In this document: positions 1 to 7,892 of the stretch, piece by piece | Layout: every line of letters starts with the position of its first letter | Position numbering within the stretch: position 1 is the first letter of the stretch | Origin: JALZUR01 sp965205365 | GTDB lineage: Bacteria > Bdellovibrionota > Bdellovibrionia > Bdellovibrionales > UBA1609 | Reading direction: 5' to 3' | NCBI GenBank assembly: GCA_965205365.1 | Contig: CBDBGT010000013.1 | Span: 248,001-312,000 of the forward strand | DNA length: 64,000 nucleotides | Translations under genes and position numbers: made by a program | The notes under the pieces: model-generated | Databases searched by the model: none | The model's input: only the letters and a program-made list of their open reading frames with translations | Told to the model about the DNA's origin: nothing

Positions 1-407
1 CCCTGTTGAAGAAGGGTCTCTATGTTCCCGGGAAAAAATACACCATAAAGAATTTCCCCAAAGCAGTACCTAGCGCAGATAAAAGACTTGAGTATGTTTA
101 CAGCTATTCTAATGAGAATGATACTCTTGCCCCTAGTCAACTTAAAGTTATTGGAGACCCTGTAGCGATATTCACTATAGAAGCAAGTACAGATCCAAAT
201 ATTTTATACATTTATTCTAAGGAATCATCTGTTGATTTTGATAGAGGTCACCTTTATCAAGCTATATTAGATTCCCATGACGACTTAGGCTCAAAATGGA
301 ATCATCAGTTAATGCTTTATTACGTCGATCAATCTGTAATTAAAGACTCTAACTTTTCTCAAGGACCACATGAACTAGGTCGCGGGATAGATTTTGTCCA
401 ATACTGA
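1..407 (+). CDS. hypothetical protein, 5'-partial
   Basis: The reading frame is open at the left edge of the window, so the true start probably lies upstream; a TTG at position 6 is only the first possible in-window start. About 133 residues are visible and I do not recognise a family. The protein is soluble-looking and acidic to neutral, with no membrane segment or obvious catalytic motif. It ends with TGA at 405-407. The next larger gene (463-1047) runs convergently, so this is the tail of whatever operon precedes the window. Confidence 0.55.
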   Translation, partial: LLKKGLYVPGKKYTIKNFPKAVPSADKRLEYVYSYSNENDTLAPSQLKVIGDPVAIFTIEASTDPNILYIYSKESSVDFDRGHLYQAILDSHDDLGSKWNHQLMLYYVDQSVIKDSNFSQGPHELGRGIDFVQY

Positions 408-410
408 GGA

Positions 411-542
411 ATGAATTCATTTTTTAAATACTTATTAACTCCATCCATAGTTGTTATTTTATTTATCCTAAGCTCCGGAACAAGCCGGTCCTGGAAAGTG
501 TCAAAAGACCTTTCAATTCGTCTGCAACAACGCCAATTTTAA
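411..542 (+). CDS. possible small membrane/secreted peptide or gene remnant (43 aa)
   Basis: An ATG four bases after the preceding stop opens a 43-codon frame. Its N-terminus (MNSFFKYLLTPSIVVILFIL) looks like a signal peptide or membrane segment. The purine-rich GAGGA abuts the ATG, which is too close for normal Shine-Dalgarno spacing. The frame also overlaps the 3' end of the convergent gene at 463-1047. It may be the truncated head of a secreted-protein gene or chance. Confidence 0.2.
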   Translation: MNSFFKYLLTPSIVVILFILSSGTSRSWKVSKDLSIRLQQRQF

Positions 543-1047
543 TTACTTTTACCATATAAAAAAGACTAAAGATTTGTTTCTCTTCTTTACAAATTGTAAA
601 ATATATTTTCTTCTTCCATGTTCTTTTAAATTTTCTTTTTAAATTAAATAAAGCTGTATTTCTACAATCTGTTTTCCTAGTGTCATGGGGTTCTAATATA
701 GAAACCTTATAGCTATTAAATTTAAATTCATTTTTAGAGGGAGGAAATTTTTTTGTAAGCAACTGTGTCACCTTAAAAGAAATTTTATTATTGTCTATTT
801 TTTCAAGTTTAATACCAAAACTTCTTTTCTTAAGTGGAAAAAGAGCCTTATAAATTGCTCTAGTGATTTCTTCAGGCGTGTCCACTGAACTTGGCTTAAT
901 AAGTAAAGGACGTGGCTGCTTATAGCCTTTTAAGGTTTTAACAACAAAAGCCATGGAAAACACAAACCCTAAACAAATAATCAGGATTGGAGCCCATAAC
1001 CCTTTTGAAAAGCTTTTAAACGGTCTTTTAGATTTATTCACAGCCAT
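463..1047 (-). CDS. single-pass membrane protein of unknown function
   Basis: About 194 residues from the preferred ATG (MAVNKSKRPF), which has an AAGG just upstream; a TTG ten codons earlier is also possible. After a short basic N-terminus, residues about 18-37 form one hydrophobic segment (APILIICLGFVFSMAFVV), followed by a Lys-rich domain of about 150 residues. The basic start predicts N-in topology with the bulk in the periplasm. I recognise no family. It is transcribed divergently from the pantothenate cluster, so a shared control region lies at 1048-1116. Confidence 0.6.
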   Translation of the reverse strand: MAVNKSKRPFKSFSKGLWAPILIICLGFVFSMAFVVKTLKGYKQPRPLLIKPSSVDTPEEITRAIYKALFPLKKRSFGIKLEKIDNNKISFKVTQLLTKKFPPSKNEFKFNSYKVSILEPHDTRKTDCRNTALFNLKRKFKRTWKKKIYFTICKEEKQIFSLFYMVKVIKIGVVADELKGLLTLSRTGLFRSLG

Positions 1048-1116
1048 AAACCTTGCAATTTTTTGTAAAAGGGGCAAGTTCTATGTCAAAGACTTGATCT
1101 TAAAAGGCAGGTACTT

Positions 1117-1839
1117 ATGAATAAAAACTCCTTAAAGGGGCTTAAAAGCTCATCTATTGTACAAATTGGATTTGGGCGCTTGGGTGTTCATTTATATAAA
1201 CATTTAAACAGTTTCTTTAAAGATCCCATCCACCTATCCATTGGAGAAGATCAGTCTAAAAAGCTAATGAAAAATCCAGAAGTTAAGTACATTTTTTTAG
1301 CTGTTCCAGATTCAAAAATATTAAATTACATTAATAAAATTCCTAAAAAAATTAAAATTATCCATTTTTCAGGGTTTTATTTTTATTCTAAAGCAGCCGG
1401 TATTCACCCTGTCCAAAGTTTTTCTAAAAAAAGCACCTATGACTTTAATAAAATAGATTTTGTGACTGATAAAAAATTAGATGAGTTTTTAAAAATTGTT
1501 TTTAAAAAAAATCAATTTATAAACCCAGAAAATAAAAAAAAGTATCATACCTACCTATCAGTAACAGCAAACTCATTACAGCTTTTAATGAATCAATTAG
1601 GCGATACCTTTCAAAAAGAAACAGACATACCCAAAGAAATTTTAAAAAAAATCACAATACAGTCTCTTAGTAGTGAACTTCTGTATAAAAAAGAAAGTTT
1701 TTCTGGCCCTTGGACTCGCAATGAAAGAAAACCCCAAGAAAAAGAAGTGGCAAAATATGACAACAACACTTTAAAAGAATTAAATGAAATGTTTAAAAAA
1801 CTTATAGCGAGACACCAAGATGAATGTGCCAAAATTTAA
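1117..1839 (+). CDS. Rossmann-fold DUF2520-type oxidoreductase; candidate ketopantoate reductase
   Basis: A 240-residue protein with a nucleotide-binding start (IVQIGFGRLGVHL, GxGxxG-like) and 'IFLAVPDSKI', the strand-loop of 6-phosphogluconate/ketopantoate-reductase-like folds. 'GIHPVQSF' and an all-helical C-terminal half match the layout of proteins annotated 'Rossmann-like and DUF2520 domain-containing'. It is the first gene of the pan cluster and its last 20 bases overlap panB. No panE/ilvC-like ketopantoate reductase is seen in the window. Position and fold make it a candidate for the NADPH-dependent reduction of ketopantoate to pantoate. The family call is moderate and the enzymatic role is inference. 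A purine-rich GGCAGG precedes the ATG. Confidence 0.7.
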   Translation: MNKNSLKGLKSSSIVQIGFGRLGVHLYKHLNSFFKDPIHLSIGEDQSKKLMKNPEVKYIFLAVPDSKILNYINKIPKKIKIIHFSGFYFYSKAAGIHPVQSFSKKSTYDFNKIDFVTDKKLDEFLKIVFKKNQFINPENKKKYHTYLSVTANSLQLLMNQLGDTFQKETDIPKEILKKITIQSLSSELLYKKESFSGPWTRNERKPQEKEVAKYDNNTLKELNEMFKKLIARHQDECAKI

Positions 1840-2599
1840 AAATTCTAAAAATATAAGATTTCTGAGTATGGTCACTTGTTACGATGCTTCTTTTGCCAAA
1901 GCCTTAGAGAAAACAAATATTGACTCCATACTAGTTGGAGACTCTGTAGCCATGGTTATATACGGTGAAAAATCTACAATAAACGCTACAGTTGAGATGA
2001 TTGCCAACCATGTCAAAGCAGTGAGGTCTTCTTATAGTGGTTTAATTGTTGCTGACATTCCTTTTTTAAGCACTCAAAAGGATCAAACTGCTTTTATAAA
2101 AGATATTCAAAAAATTATGTGTGCAGGTGCTAACGCTGTTAAAATTGAAGGTGTTTACGGTGTTGAGAATAAAATCAAATCCCTTATAAATGCAGGAGTT
2201 CCTGTTATGGGTCATGTAGGTTTAACTCCTCAATTTATAAATAAATTTGGAGGATTTAAGGTTCAAGGAAGAGATTTTGAGAGTGAGAAACAAATAATTT
2301 CTCATGGAGAAAAATTAGAAGAATTAGGCTGTTACTCAGTGGTTTTAGAGTGCGTTCCTTCTAAAATTTCAAGTGCTTTAACTAAAAAACTTAGTATTCC
2401 AACAATTGGGATAGGAGCAGGTTTAAGCACCGATGGTCAAATTCTAGTGCTTCAAGATTTATTAGGATTAAGTGATGTAAATCTAAAATTTGTAAAACAA
2501 TTTGAAAACTTTATGGAAAAAACAGTGTCAGCTGTAAATCAATATTGCCTTGAAGTGAATGAAGAAAAGTTTCCAAAAGAAGAGAATACATTTTTATGA
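1820..2599 (+). CDS. panB: 3-methyl-2-oxobutanoate hydroxymethyltransferase
   Basis: PanB transfers a hydroxymethyl group from methylene-tetrahydrofolate to 2-oxoisovalerate, giving ketopantoate, the first step of pantothenate synthesis. The 259-residue length is normal. Visible family motifs are 'VTCYDASFAKALE' (about 18-30), the metal-binding 'ILVGDSVAMV' (37-46), 'AVKIEG', 'GHVGLTPQ' and the catalytic-Glu segment 'VLECVP'. The start overlaps the preceding gene by 20 bases and the stop overlaps panC in an ATGA, so the genes are translationally coupled. Confidence 0.95.
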   Translation: MNVPKFKNSKNIRFLSMVTCYDASFAKALEKTNIDSILVGDSVAMVIYGEKSTINATVEMIANHVKAVRSSYSGLIVADIPFLSTQKDQTAFIKDIQKIMCAGANAVKIEGVYGVENKIKSLINAGVPVMGHVGLTPQFINKFGGFKVQGRDFESEKQIISHGEKLEELGCYSVVLECVPSKISSALTKKLSIPTIGIGAGLSTDGQILVLQDLLGLSDVNLKFVKQFENFMEKTVSAVNQYCLEVNEEKFPKEENTFL

Positions 2600-3351
2600 A
2601 TATTATACGACATATATCTCATGCGCAAAATAAAATTCCTAAAAAATACTTAGGTTTTATTGCTACAATGGGGGCACTACATGAGGGTCATGGGGCGTTA
2701 ATAAATAAATCTAAAGAAGAAAATGATAAAACCTGTGTAAGTATATTTGTAAACCCAACACAATTTAATAATGATAAGGATTTTAAAACTTATCCAAAGA
2801 GAACAGATGAGGATTTATCATATTGTAAGAGTTTAGGGGTTGATTATGTTTTTATTCCTGAATTATCTCAAATGTATCACAAAGAAGAAACTATAAAAAT
2901 ATCAGAAAAAGTTTTAACAAAAAATTTTGAAGGCCTTCATAGATGCGGTCACTTTGATGGCGTCTTACAAATAGTAATGAAGCTTTTAAATATAATCTCT
3001 CCAACTAAAGCTTATTTTGGAGAAAAAGATTATCAACAACTTAAGATTATTGAAAAAATGGTGAGAGAATACTTTATGAATATTGATGTTGTTGGCGTTC
3101 CGACTTTAAGAGATTCATCAGGATTAGCACTGTCTTCAAGAAACTATAATTTATCAAAAAATGGCCTTCTAAACGCCAGACAAATAGCTAAGGTTTTTTT
3201 AAAAACCAATTCTAAAAAAGATTTTTTAAAGGAGGCCGGCTCAAAACTTAAACTTGAGTACTATGGATCTCAATGGAAAAGAGTTTTAATGGCTCACTAT
3301 ATAGAAGGCATTAGACTTATAGACAATAAACCAGTAGAGGCTAGTATATGA
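2596..3351 (+). CDS. panC: pantoate--beta-alanine ligase
   Basis: PanC condenses pantoate with beta-alanine through a pantoyl-adenylate. The class-I-aaRS-like nucleotidyltransferase signature is present (TMGALHEGH, residues 24-32), as are 'VSIFVNPTQFN', 'FGEKDYQQL' and 'LALSSRN'. At 251 residues it is slightly shorter than the usual 270-290, with a reduced C-terminal domain. It overlaps panB by four bases (ATGA) and coaBC likewise. No panD for beta-alanine supply is in the window. Confidence 0.95.
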   Translation: MNIIRHISHAQNKIPKKYLGFIATMGALHEGHGALINKSKEENDKTCVSIFVNPTQFNNDKDFKTYPKRTDEDLSYCKSLGVDYVFIPELSQMYHKEETIKISEKVLTKNFEGLHRCGHFDGVLQIVMKLLNIISPTKAYFGEKDYQQLKIIEKMVREYFMNIDVVGVPTLRDSSGLALSSRNYNLSKNGLLNARQIAKVFLKTNSKKDFLKEAGSKLKLEYYGSQWKRVLMAHYIEGIRLIDNKPVEASI

Positions 3352-4523
3352 AAATATTAATAAAAACAAGTGGTTCAATATCAGTATTTAAAATCTGTTT
3401 AATTGTTTCTAAACTTATAAAACAAGGTCATCAAGTTAAAATTGCAGCCACAGCGAACAGTTTAAAATTTGTTGGAGCTTCAACATGGGAAGGCCTAAGT
3501 GGAAATAAAGTTTTTTGTGATGATTTTACCCCAGGACAGAGACTAGATCATGTGTATTTAAATAACTGGGCAGATCTTGTAGTTTTGGCACCTGCTACAG
3601 CGCAAACACTAAATGCCCTTTCAAATGGTGTGGGTTTAAGTGTCATCACTACACTTTTTTTAGCAAGAAAAAAAACATGCCCTTATTTGATTTTTCCAGC
3701 AATGAACCCTCGAATGTGGGAGGCTGAGGCTGTTCAAAAATCTTTGAAAAAACTTAGAGATTTTAAGAATGTAAAAATATTTGAACCTGAATCAGGCTCA
3801 ATGGCCTGTGGTCATAGTGGTATGGGTAGACTGAGTGAGCCAAACTTTATTTTAAATGAAATACTTAAGTTTAATATAAAAGATAAAAAAGTTTTAATAA
3901 CCCTTGGTGGCACAAGTGAGGATATTGATGGTGTTAGGCAGATCACTAATTTTTCTTCAGGAAAGACTGGATTTGAAATAGCAAAAGGCCTTAGAAAACA
4001 TTATAACGTAACAGTGGTGGCCTCAAAACAAGCTTTAAAAAATGCCACAGGGTTAGAAGGAATAGAGTTGATTCCTTTTTTAAATTTGAATGATTTAGCT
4101 AGAGAGCTAAAAAATATTTTAGAGTCTAAATTTTTTGATTTAATTGTTCATGGGGCAGCTATAAGTGATTTTTTACCCATTAAAAAACAAAATAAAAAAA
4201 TTTCTTCATTAGATGACTTTGTAATTGAATTTAAAAAAGCCCCTAAAATACTAAGCTCACTAAAAAAATGGTCTAAAAATAAAAACTGTAAGCTTATAAG
4301 CTTTAAACTAACGCACAATCAAAGCCCTGAAGAAGTCATTAAAAAAATTAGCAATCAATTTCAAAATAGTAACTCTGATTTTATTATTCAAAACGAATTA
4401 AAAAATATTGATTTTAATAAACATGAGTACTTAATTTGGTCAAAAGAATCTACGGACTCTAGCTACTCGGGTAAAACTAAAAAAGAAATGGTTGAAAGTA
4501 TATTAACAATAGGAGCTCTTTAA
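3348..4523 (+). CDS. coaBC: bifunctional phosphopantothenoylcysteine decarboxylase/phosphopantothenate--cysteine ligase
   Basis: This fused flavoprotein makes 4'-phosphopantetheine from phosphopantothenate and cysteine. The N-terminal CoaC half (about 1-175) has the FMN-site 'LAPATAQT', 'PAMNPRMW' and the active-site Cys loop 'MACGHSGMGRL'. The CoaB half (from about 178) has 'GGTSEDIDGVRQITNFSSG', the divergent form of the GGTxExID motif, and 'AAISDF'. Its 391 residues are typical. It begins in an ATGA overlap with panC and ends one base before the coaX start. Confidence 0.93.
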   Translation: MKILIKTSGSISVFKICLIVSKLIKQGHQVKIAATANSLKFVGASTWEGLSGNKVFCDDFTPGQRLDHVYLNNWADLVVLAPATAQTLNALSNGVGLSVITTLFLARKKTCPYLIFPAMNPRMWEAEAVQKSLKKLRDFKNVKIFEPESGSMACGHSGMGRLSEPNFILNEILKFNIKDKKVLITLGGTSEDIDGVRQITNFSSGKTGFEIAKGLRKHYNVTVVASKQALKNATGLEGIELIPFLNLNDLARELKNILESKFFDLIVHGAAISDFLPIKKQNKKISSLDDFVIEFKKAPKILSSLKKWSKNKNCKLISFKLTHNQSPEEVIKKISNQFQNSNSDFIIQNELKNIDFNKHEYLIWSKESTDSSYSGKTKKEMVESILTIGAL

Positions 4524-4524
4524 T

Positions 4525-5304
4525 ATGTTGATGTGTTTAGATGTGGGAAATACACAAATACATGGTGGAGTATATATAAGGGAAGATCTTAAATTTCAAT
4601 TTAGGCAAAACACATCAACAGGCCTTTCTTCCGATGAAGTAGGAGTTTTTTTAAGAACTGTTCTCCGTGAAAATAATATTAATACTGAAAAAATATCCGC
4701 CATTGCAGTTTGTTCTGTAGTTCCTCATATGGACTACAGTTTAAAGAGCGCATGTATAAAGTATTTTACAAAAAAAGTGATGTTTGTACAGCCTGGATTA
4801 AAAACAGGCTTAAGAATAAAGTATTTAAACCCCCTAGAAGTGGGCGCAGATAGAATTGTAAACTCAGTTGCTGCAAAAAATTTATATCCAAATAAGAATA
4901 TTTTAATAGTTGATTTTGGAACAGCTACAACCCTTGATGCCATTTCAAAAGAAGGAGACTATCTAGGTGGTGCAATTCTAGGCGGAGCAAAGCTTATGAT
5001 TTCTGCCCTTGAAAATAAAACAGCCCGACTGCCTTCAGTTGAAATTAAAAAACCTATGAAAGTCTGTGGTACAACTACAGTTGAAAGCATTCAAAGTGGA
5101 CTTTATTGGTCTACACTTGGTGGAATTAAGGAACTTATAAAACAAATCACTTTAGATAAATTTAAAGCAGACGCTCCTATAGTAATTGGAACAGGTGGTG
5201 TTGGACAGCTTTTTAGAGATACAAAGCTTTTTCAAGTTTATATGCCAGAACTAGTTTTAAAAGGACTTTATGACCTTTATCAAAAAAATCATAGCGTATG
5301 TTAA
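4525..5304 (+). CDS. coaX: type III pantothenate kinase
   Basis: CoaX phosphorylates pantothenate, the committed step to CoA. ASKHA-fold motifs are visible: 'LDVGNTQIHGGVY' (phosphate 1, residues 4-16), 'VGADRIVNSVAA' (about 106-117, pantothenate-site Asp-Arg), 'IVDFGTATTLDAI' and 'GTGGVG' (adenosine). The 259-residue length is normal. AGGAG at 4511-4515 precedes the ATG. As last gene of the cluster it links de novo pantothenate synthesis to the kinase, so the five genes cover ketovalerate to phosphopantetheine apart from panD. Confidence 0.95.
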   Translation: MLMCLDVGNTQIHGGVYIREDLKFQFRQNTSTGLSSDEVGVFLRTVLRENNINTEKISAIAVCSVVPHMDYSLKSACIKYFTKKVMFVQPGLKTGLRIKYLNPLEVGADRIVNSVAAKNLYPNKNILIVDFGTATTLDAISKEGDYLGGAILGGAKLMISALENKTARLPSVEIKKPMKVCGTTTVESIQSGLYWSTLGGIKELIKQITLDKFKADAPIVIGTGGVGQLFRDTKLFQVYMPELVLKGLYDLYQKNHSVC

Positions 5305-5317
5305 CCCACGTTTAAAC

Positions 5318-5653
5318 GCTTTCTTAAACTTAAGTTTTAGATAAATAAAAATCATCCTAAGCTTTTTGAAAACCACTAGGTTCTATCCTAAAAAAGTTGC
5401 CAAAATGTGGAAAGCTCTGAAAAAAGCCAAGGTCCTCATTTACTTAAGGAGAAGAGTCCATGACTCAACAAGAGTATATAATAAACAGAAAAACAAATAT
5501 AGTAGAACTTGGAAAAACTTCTATAAGTTGATTCTCTTTGATTATTCCCAGCTCCTTTTGAAGATCAATTAAATACAACTAAACCTTACAAAAGACTGGG
5601 GTGATCTTCTATTTATCTCGAGCTTAGGTTCTGAATAAGTCCGAATTCGGGTC
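5318..5653. repeat. IS982-family relic with two left ends in inverted orientation
   Basis: The sequence at 5328-5365 matches the left end of the intact IS982 copy at 40.7 kb (GATAAATAAAA..ATCATCC..AGC..TTT). The sequence at about 5588-5625 is the same left-end motif inverted (AAAAGACTGGGGTGATCTTC... on the plus strand). A right-hand terminal sequence GTCCGAATTCGGGTCAACTAG (about 5639-5659) resembles the intact end. No transposase frame survives; the 68-codon frame at 5366-5572 lies inside this debris and is not a gene. From 5654 to 5876 I see nothing coding. Confidence 0.6.
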
Positions 5654-5876
5654 AACTAGTGTGACTTTCCATGACTTGGAGTGACCCAGGGGTTACATAT
5701 GAGATTTTTTTAGGCAATCTAAATTATAAATATGGAAATAGCCTCAAATGAAGTAATACTCTTCTTTTAAGAAAGAAGGAATTTTTATGGAAAAGAGACA
5801 TTATTTTTTCACATCAGCAAATTTGAAGATCCCAGATTGTCTTTTAAAGTTCGTCACCCACTCCCAACACTTCTGT

Positions 5877-6055
5877 TTATCTCTGTCTGTGCCTTAATTT
5901 CTGGTTAATGAATACAGGAAGGCTTTTTAAACAAATTTCCTCCCCTGGGACATTAAGATTATTTCTTTTAGCCAATTTTAGAGCTGTCCTACCATCACTG
6001 CCTTTAATATCTAAATCTGTTCCAGCTTCAATGAGCAGTAAATTATATTTAAAGC
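5877..6055 (-). pseudogene. ankyrin-repeat gene remnant
   Basis: On the minus strand a frame without a start codon reads 'LLIEAGTDLDIKGSDGRTAL' then 'KLAKRNNL', a textbook ankyrin repeat (xGADxNxxDxxGxTALxxA). It is cut off upstream by a TAG next to the MDR gene's stop and ends at TAA (5877-5879). About 59 codons remain, too few for a working ankyrin protein. It is probably the end of a larger gene lost when the IS982 debris beside it arrived. Confidence 0.6.
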
Positions 6056-6064
6056 CCTAGAAAG

Positions 6065-7018
6065 TTAGTCACTCACAATTTTTAGAACAAGCTTTCCCAT
6101 AACCTTGCCCTTTTCACTTAGTAAGTGAGCGTCTCTAATGTGATCTAATGGAAAGGTTTTTGCAATCACTGGCTTGAGTAGTTTAGCCTCAATAAATTTT
6201 TTAAGTTTATCTAGATCTTGACTACAAGGTTTGACAATAATTGCATATGCCTTTTGTTTTCTAAATATATTCAGTAGTGGCATACCTAAAATGGAGTTAA
6301 AGGTTACACGAGTAGTAACATATATTCCTGAGGGTTTTAAGCATTGGCGGGTAGTGTGGTAATTCTTATTGCCAACGGCATCAAGAAAGACATCATATGT
6401 CGGTGAGTCTGTTAAAAAATTATTTGCTGTATAGTCTATGACATGATCACACCCTAATTTCTTAGCGAATTCAACATTCTGGGAACTACATATGCCAGTA
6501 ACTATACACCCTAGGGCCTTTGCAATTTGTACCGCTGCACTACCAACACCCCCTGAACAACCATTAATAAGAACATGCTGACCTAGTTTTAGATCTGCTT
6601 TCTTAGTGAGTAACTGTAAAGCAGTCAAACCTACTAAGGGTATTGATGCAGCTTCAACATCATTTAAATTCCATGGAGCATGTGCAATATTAGTTTCTTG
6701 AGTCAGTAGATATTCAGCGTATGCACCGCCTTTAGCAGGGTCAAGAGCACCCCAAACTCGATCCCCTTCCTTAAATTGAGAGCAGTTTGCTCCAACACCA
6801 GTGACTACACCAGAAAAATCACAGCCTAATATCTTTGGAGGGTTTTTCTTTCCTAAGGGTTTTATATTGCCTTTTCTTATTTTCCAATCAACAGGATTAA
6901 TGGAGCAGGCATGAACTTTAATGAGTAGGTGATTGCTTTTAAGAGCAGGACTTTTTAGGTTTCTTACTTCTAAGCAATTCACCTCGCCGTATCCAGTTGT
7001 GTAGACTGCTTTCATCAT
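6065..7018 (-). CDS. NAD(P)-dependent zinc-free MDR-family alcohol dehydrogenase/quinone oxidoreductase
   Basis: A medium-chain dehydrogenase/reductase of about 317 residues. The N-terminal GroES-like domain has 'SINPVDWKIRKG' and 'GCDFSGVVTGVG'. The Rossmann domain has 'VLINGCSGGVGSAAVQIAKALG', the zinc-free quinone-oxidoreductase type; the Cys/His ligands of zinc alcohol dehydrogenases are absent. C-terminal 'PVIAKTFPLDHIRDAH' and 'GKVMGKLVL' are also typical. I prefer the ATGATG start over an ATG three codons upstream. The gene appears monocistronic; the substrate cannot be told from sequence. Confidence 0.85.
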   Translation of the reverse strand: MMKAVYTTGYGEVNCLEVRNLKSPALKSNHLLIKVHACSINPVDWKIRKGNIKPLGKKNPPKILGCDFSGVVTGVGANCSQFKEGDRVWGALDPAKGGAYAEYLLTQETNIAHAPWNLNDVEAASIPLVGLTALQLLTKKADLKLGQHVLINGCSGGVGSAAVQIAKALGCIVTGICSSQNVEFAKKLGCDHVIDYTANNFLTDSPTYDVFLDAVGNKNYHTTRQCLKPSGIYVTTRVTFNSILGMPLLNIFRKQKAYAIIVKPCSQDLDKLKKFIEAKLLKPVIAKTFPLDHIRDAHLLSEKGKVMGKLVLKIVSD

Positions 7019-7208
7019 TGACCCCATTTATGTTAACGTAAAACCCAGTGTTTTTATATTCCAATGGGTTTTTATAATTAATTGAGGAATAATTTTTTTT
7101 AATGTTTTTTTTCTTAAAGGCTTTAAGTTCAATTTTTAACTCCCCATGGTGTTGTTGAGGTTCTTTTTTTAATTTTAAAGTTAACACTATTTTGTAATAG
7201 GCTTAATT

Positions 7209-7892
7209 TTATTTAGAAAACCTCACTTCGCCTATAAAGTCTTTATTATTTCTAGGGCTAGGGAGAGTAAAAATAGAAATTGAACTGTTAGGACCTAAAC
7301 TTATCACTTCATTTTTAATACTTGCAGCTCTAATAAACCCTTTGGATTTTTTTTCACCAGGAAAGTATCCACCGTAAATTATAATCTTACCTTGTTCAGC
7401 GGCGTTTAGAATTTTTAAATTTTTTTGGAGTTTAAGTTTAGAAAAACTATTTACTTTAGTTCCTTGGCCTTTTACTAAAACTGTAGAACCCCTCCAGTTT
7501 TTAGTTTTTTCTTTTTTAATTTTAGGTAGGGTTTTAGCTATAAGTTTTTTAACCTCTTTTTTAATCTTAATGGTCTTTCCTGTAAGTTTTTTAACAGTTG
7601 TTCTTTTAATATTCTTATTTTCAAGCTTTTCAATATCTTTTTCTAAAAGATTGCCGGTGGTTTCATCTTGTTTTTTAATATTTTCTTTTACACCCTTAAT
7701 GAATTCAGATAATTCCTTAGAATTTTCTTTTTCTCTTGAAACATCTATGAGTTCAGTTGCATCTTCGGCCTCTACAAATTCAATTTTTGTTTTTTTTTCA
7801 GAGCAAGATTTTACGGCTAAAAACATAAATATTAAGAACAGTCCAAAAAATCCAAAAAACCTAAGAGGGTGTGTAATCTTCATGCCGGTCAT
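7209..7892 (-). CDS. membrane-anchored Lys-rich protein of unknown function
   Basis: A 227-residue protein. Residues about 11-27 (FFGFFGLFLIFMFLAV) form a signal anchor, followed by 'KSC', which is a poor lipobox. The middle is charged and coiled-coil-like (runs of Lys/Glu, residues 35-125). A folded C-terminal part follows ('STVLVKGQGTKVN', 'IIIYGGYFPGEK'). The ATG lies directly after the pepN TAA, with GGAGCA as ribosome-binding site, so the two are co-expressed. No family recognised; a periplasmic location is inferred. Confidence 0.65.
   Translation of the reverse strand: MTGMKITHPLRFFGFFGLFLIFMFLAVKSCSEKKTKIEFVEAEDATELIDVSREKENSKELSEFIKGVKENIKKQDETTGNLLEKDIEKLENKNIKRTTVKKLTGKTIKIKKEVKKLIAKTLPKIKKEKTKNWRGSTVLVKGQGTKVNSFSKLKLQKNLKILNAAEQGKIIIYGGYFPGEKKSKGFIRAASIKNEVISLGPNSSISIFTLPSPRNNKDFIGEVRFSK

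Noticed and set aside
5366..5572. 68-codon plus-strand frame
   Set aside because: It sits entirely within IS982 debris and matches no protein family.
6939..7187. 82-codon minus-strand frame upstream of the MDR gene
   Set aside because: It overlaps the start of the MDR gene out of frame and has low-complexity Lys/Asn composition typical of AT-rich non-coding DNA.
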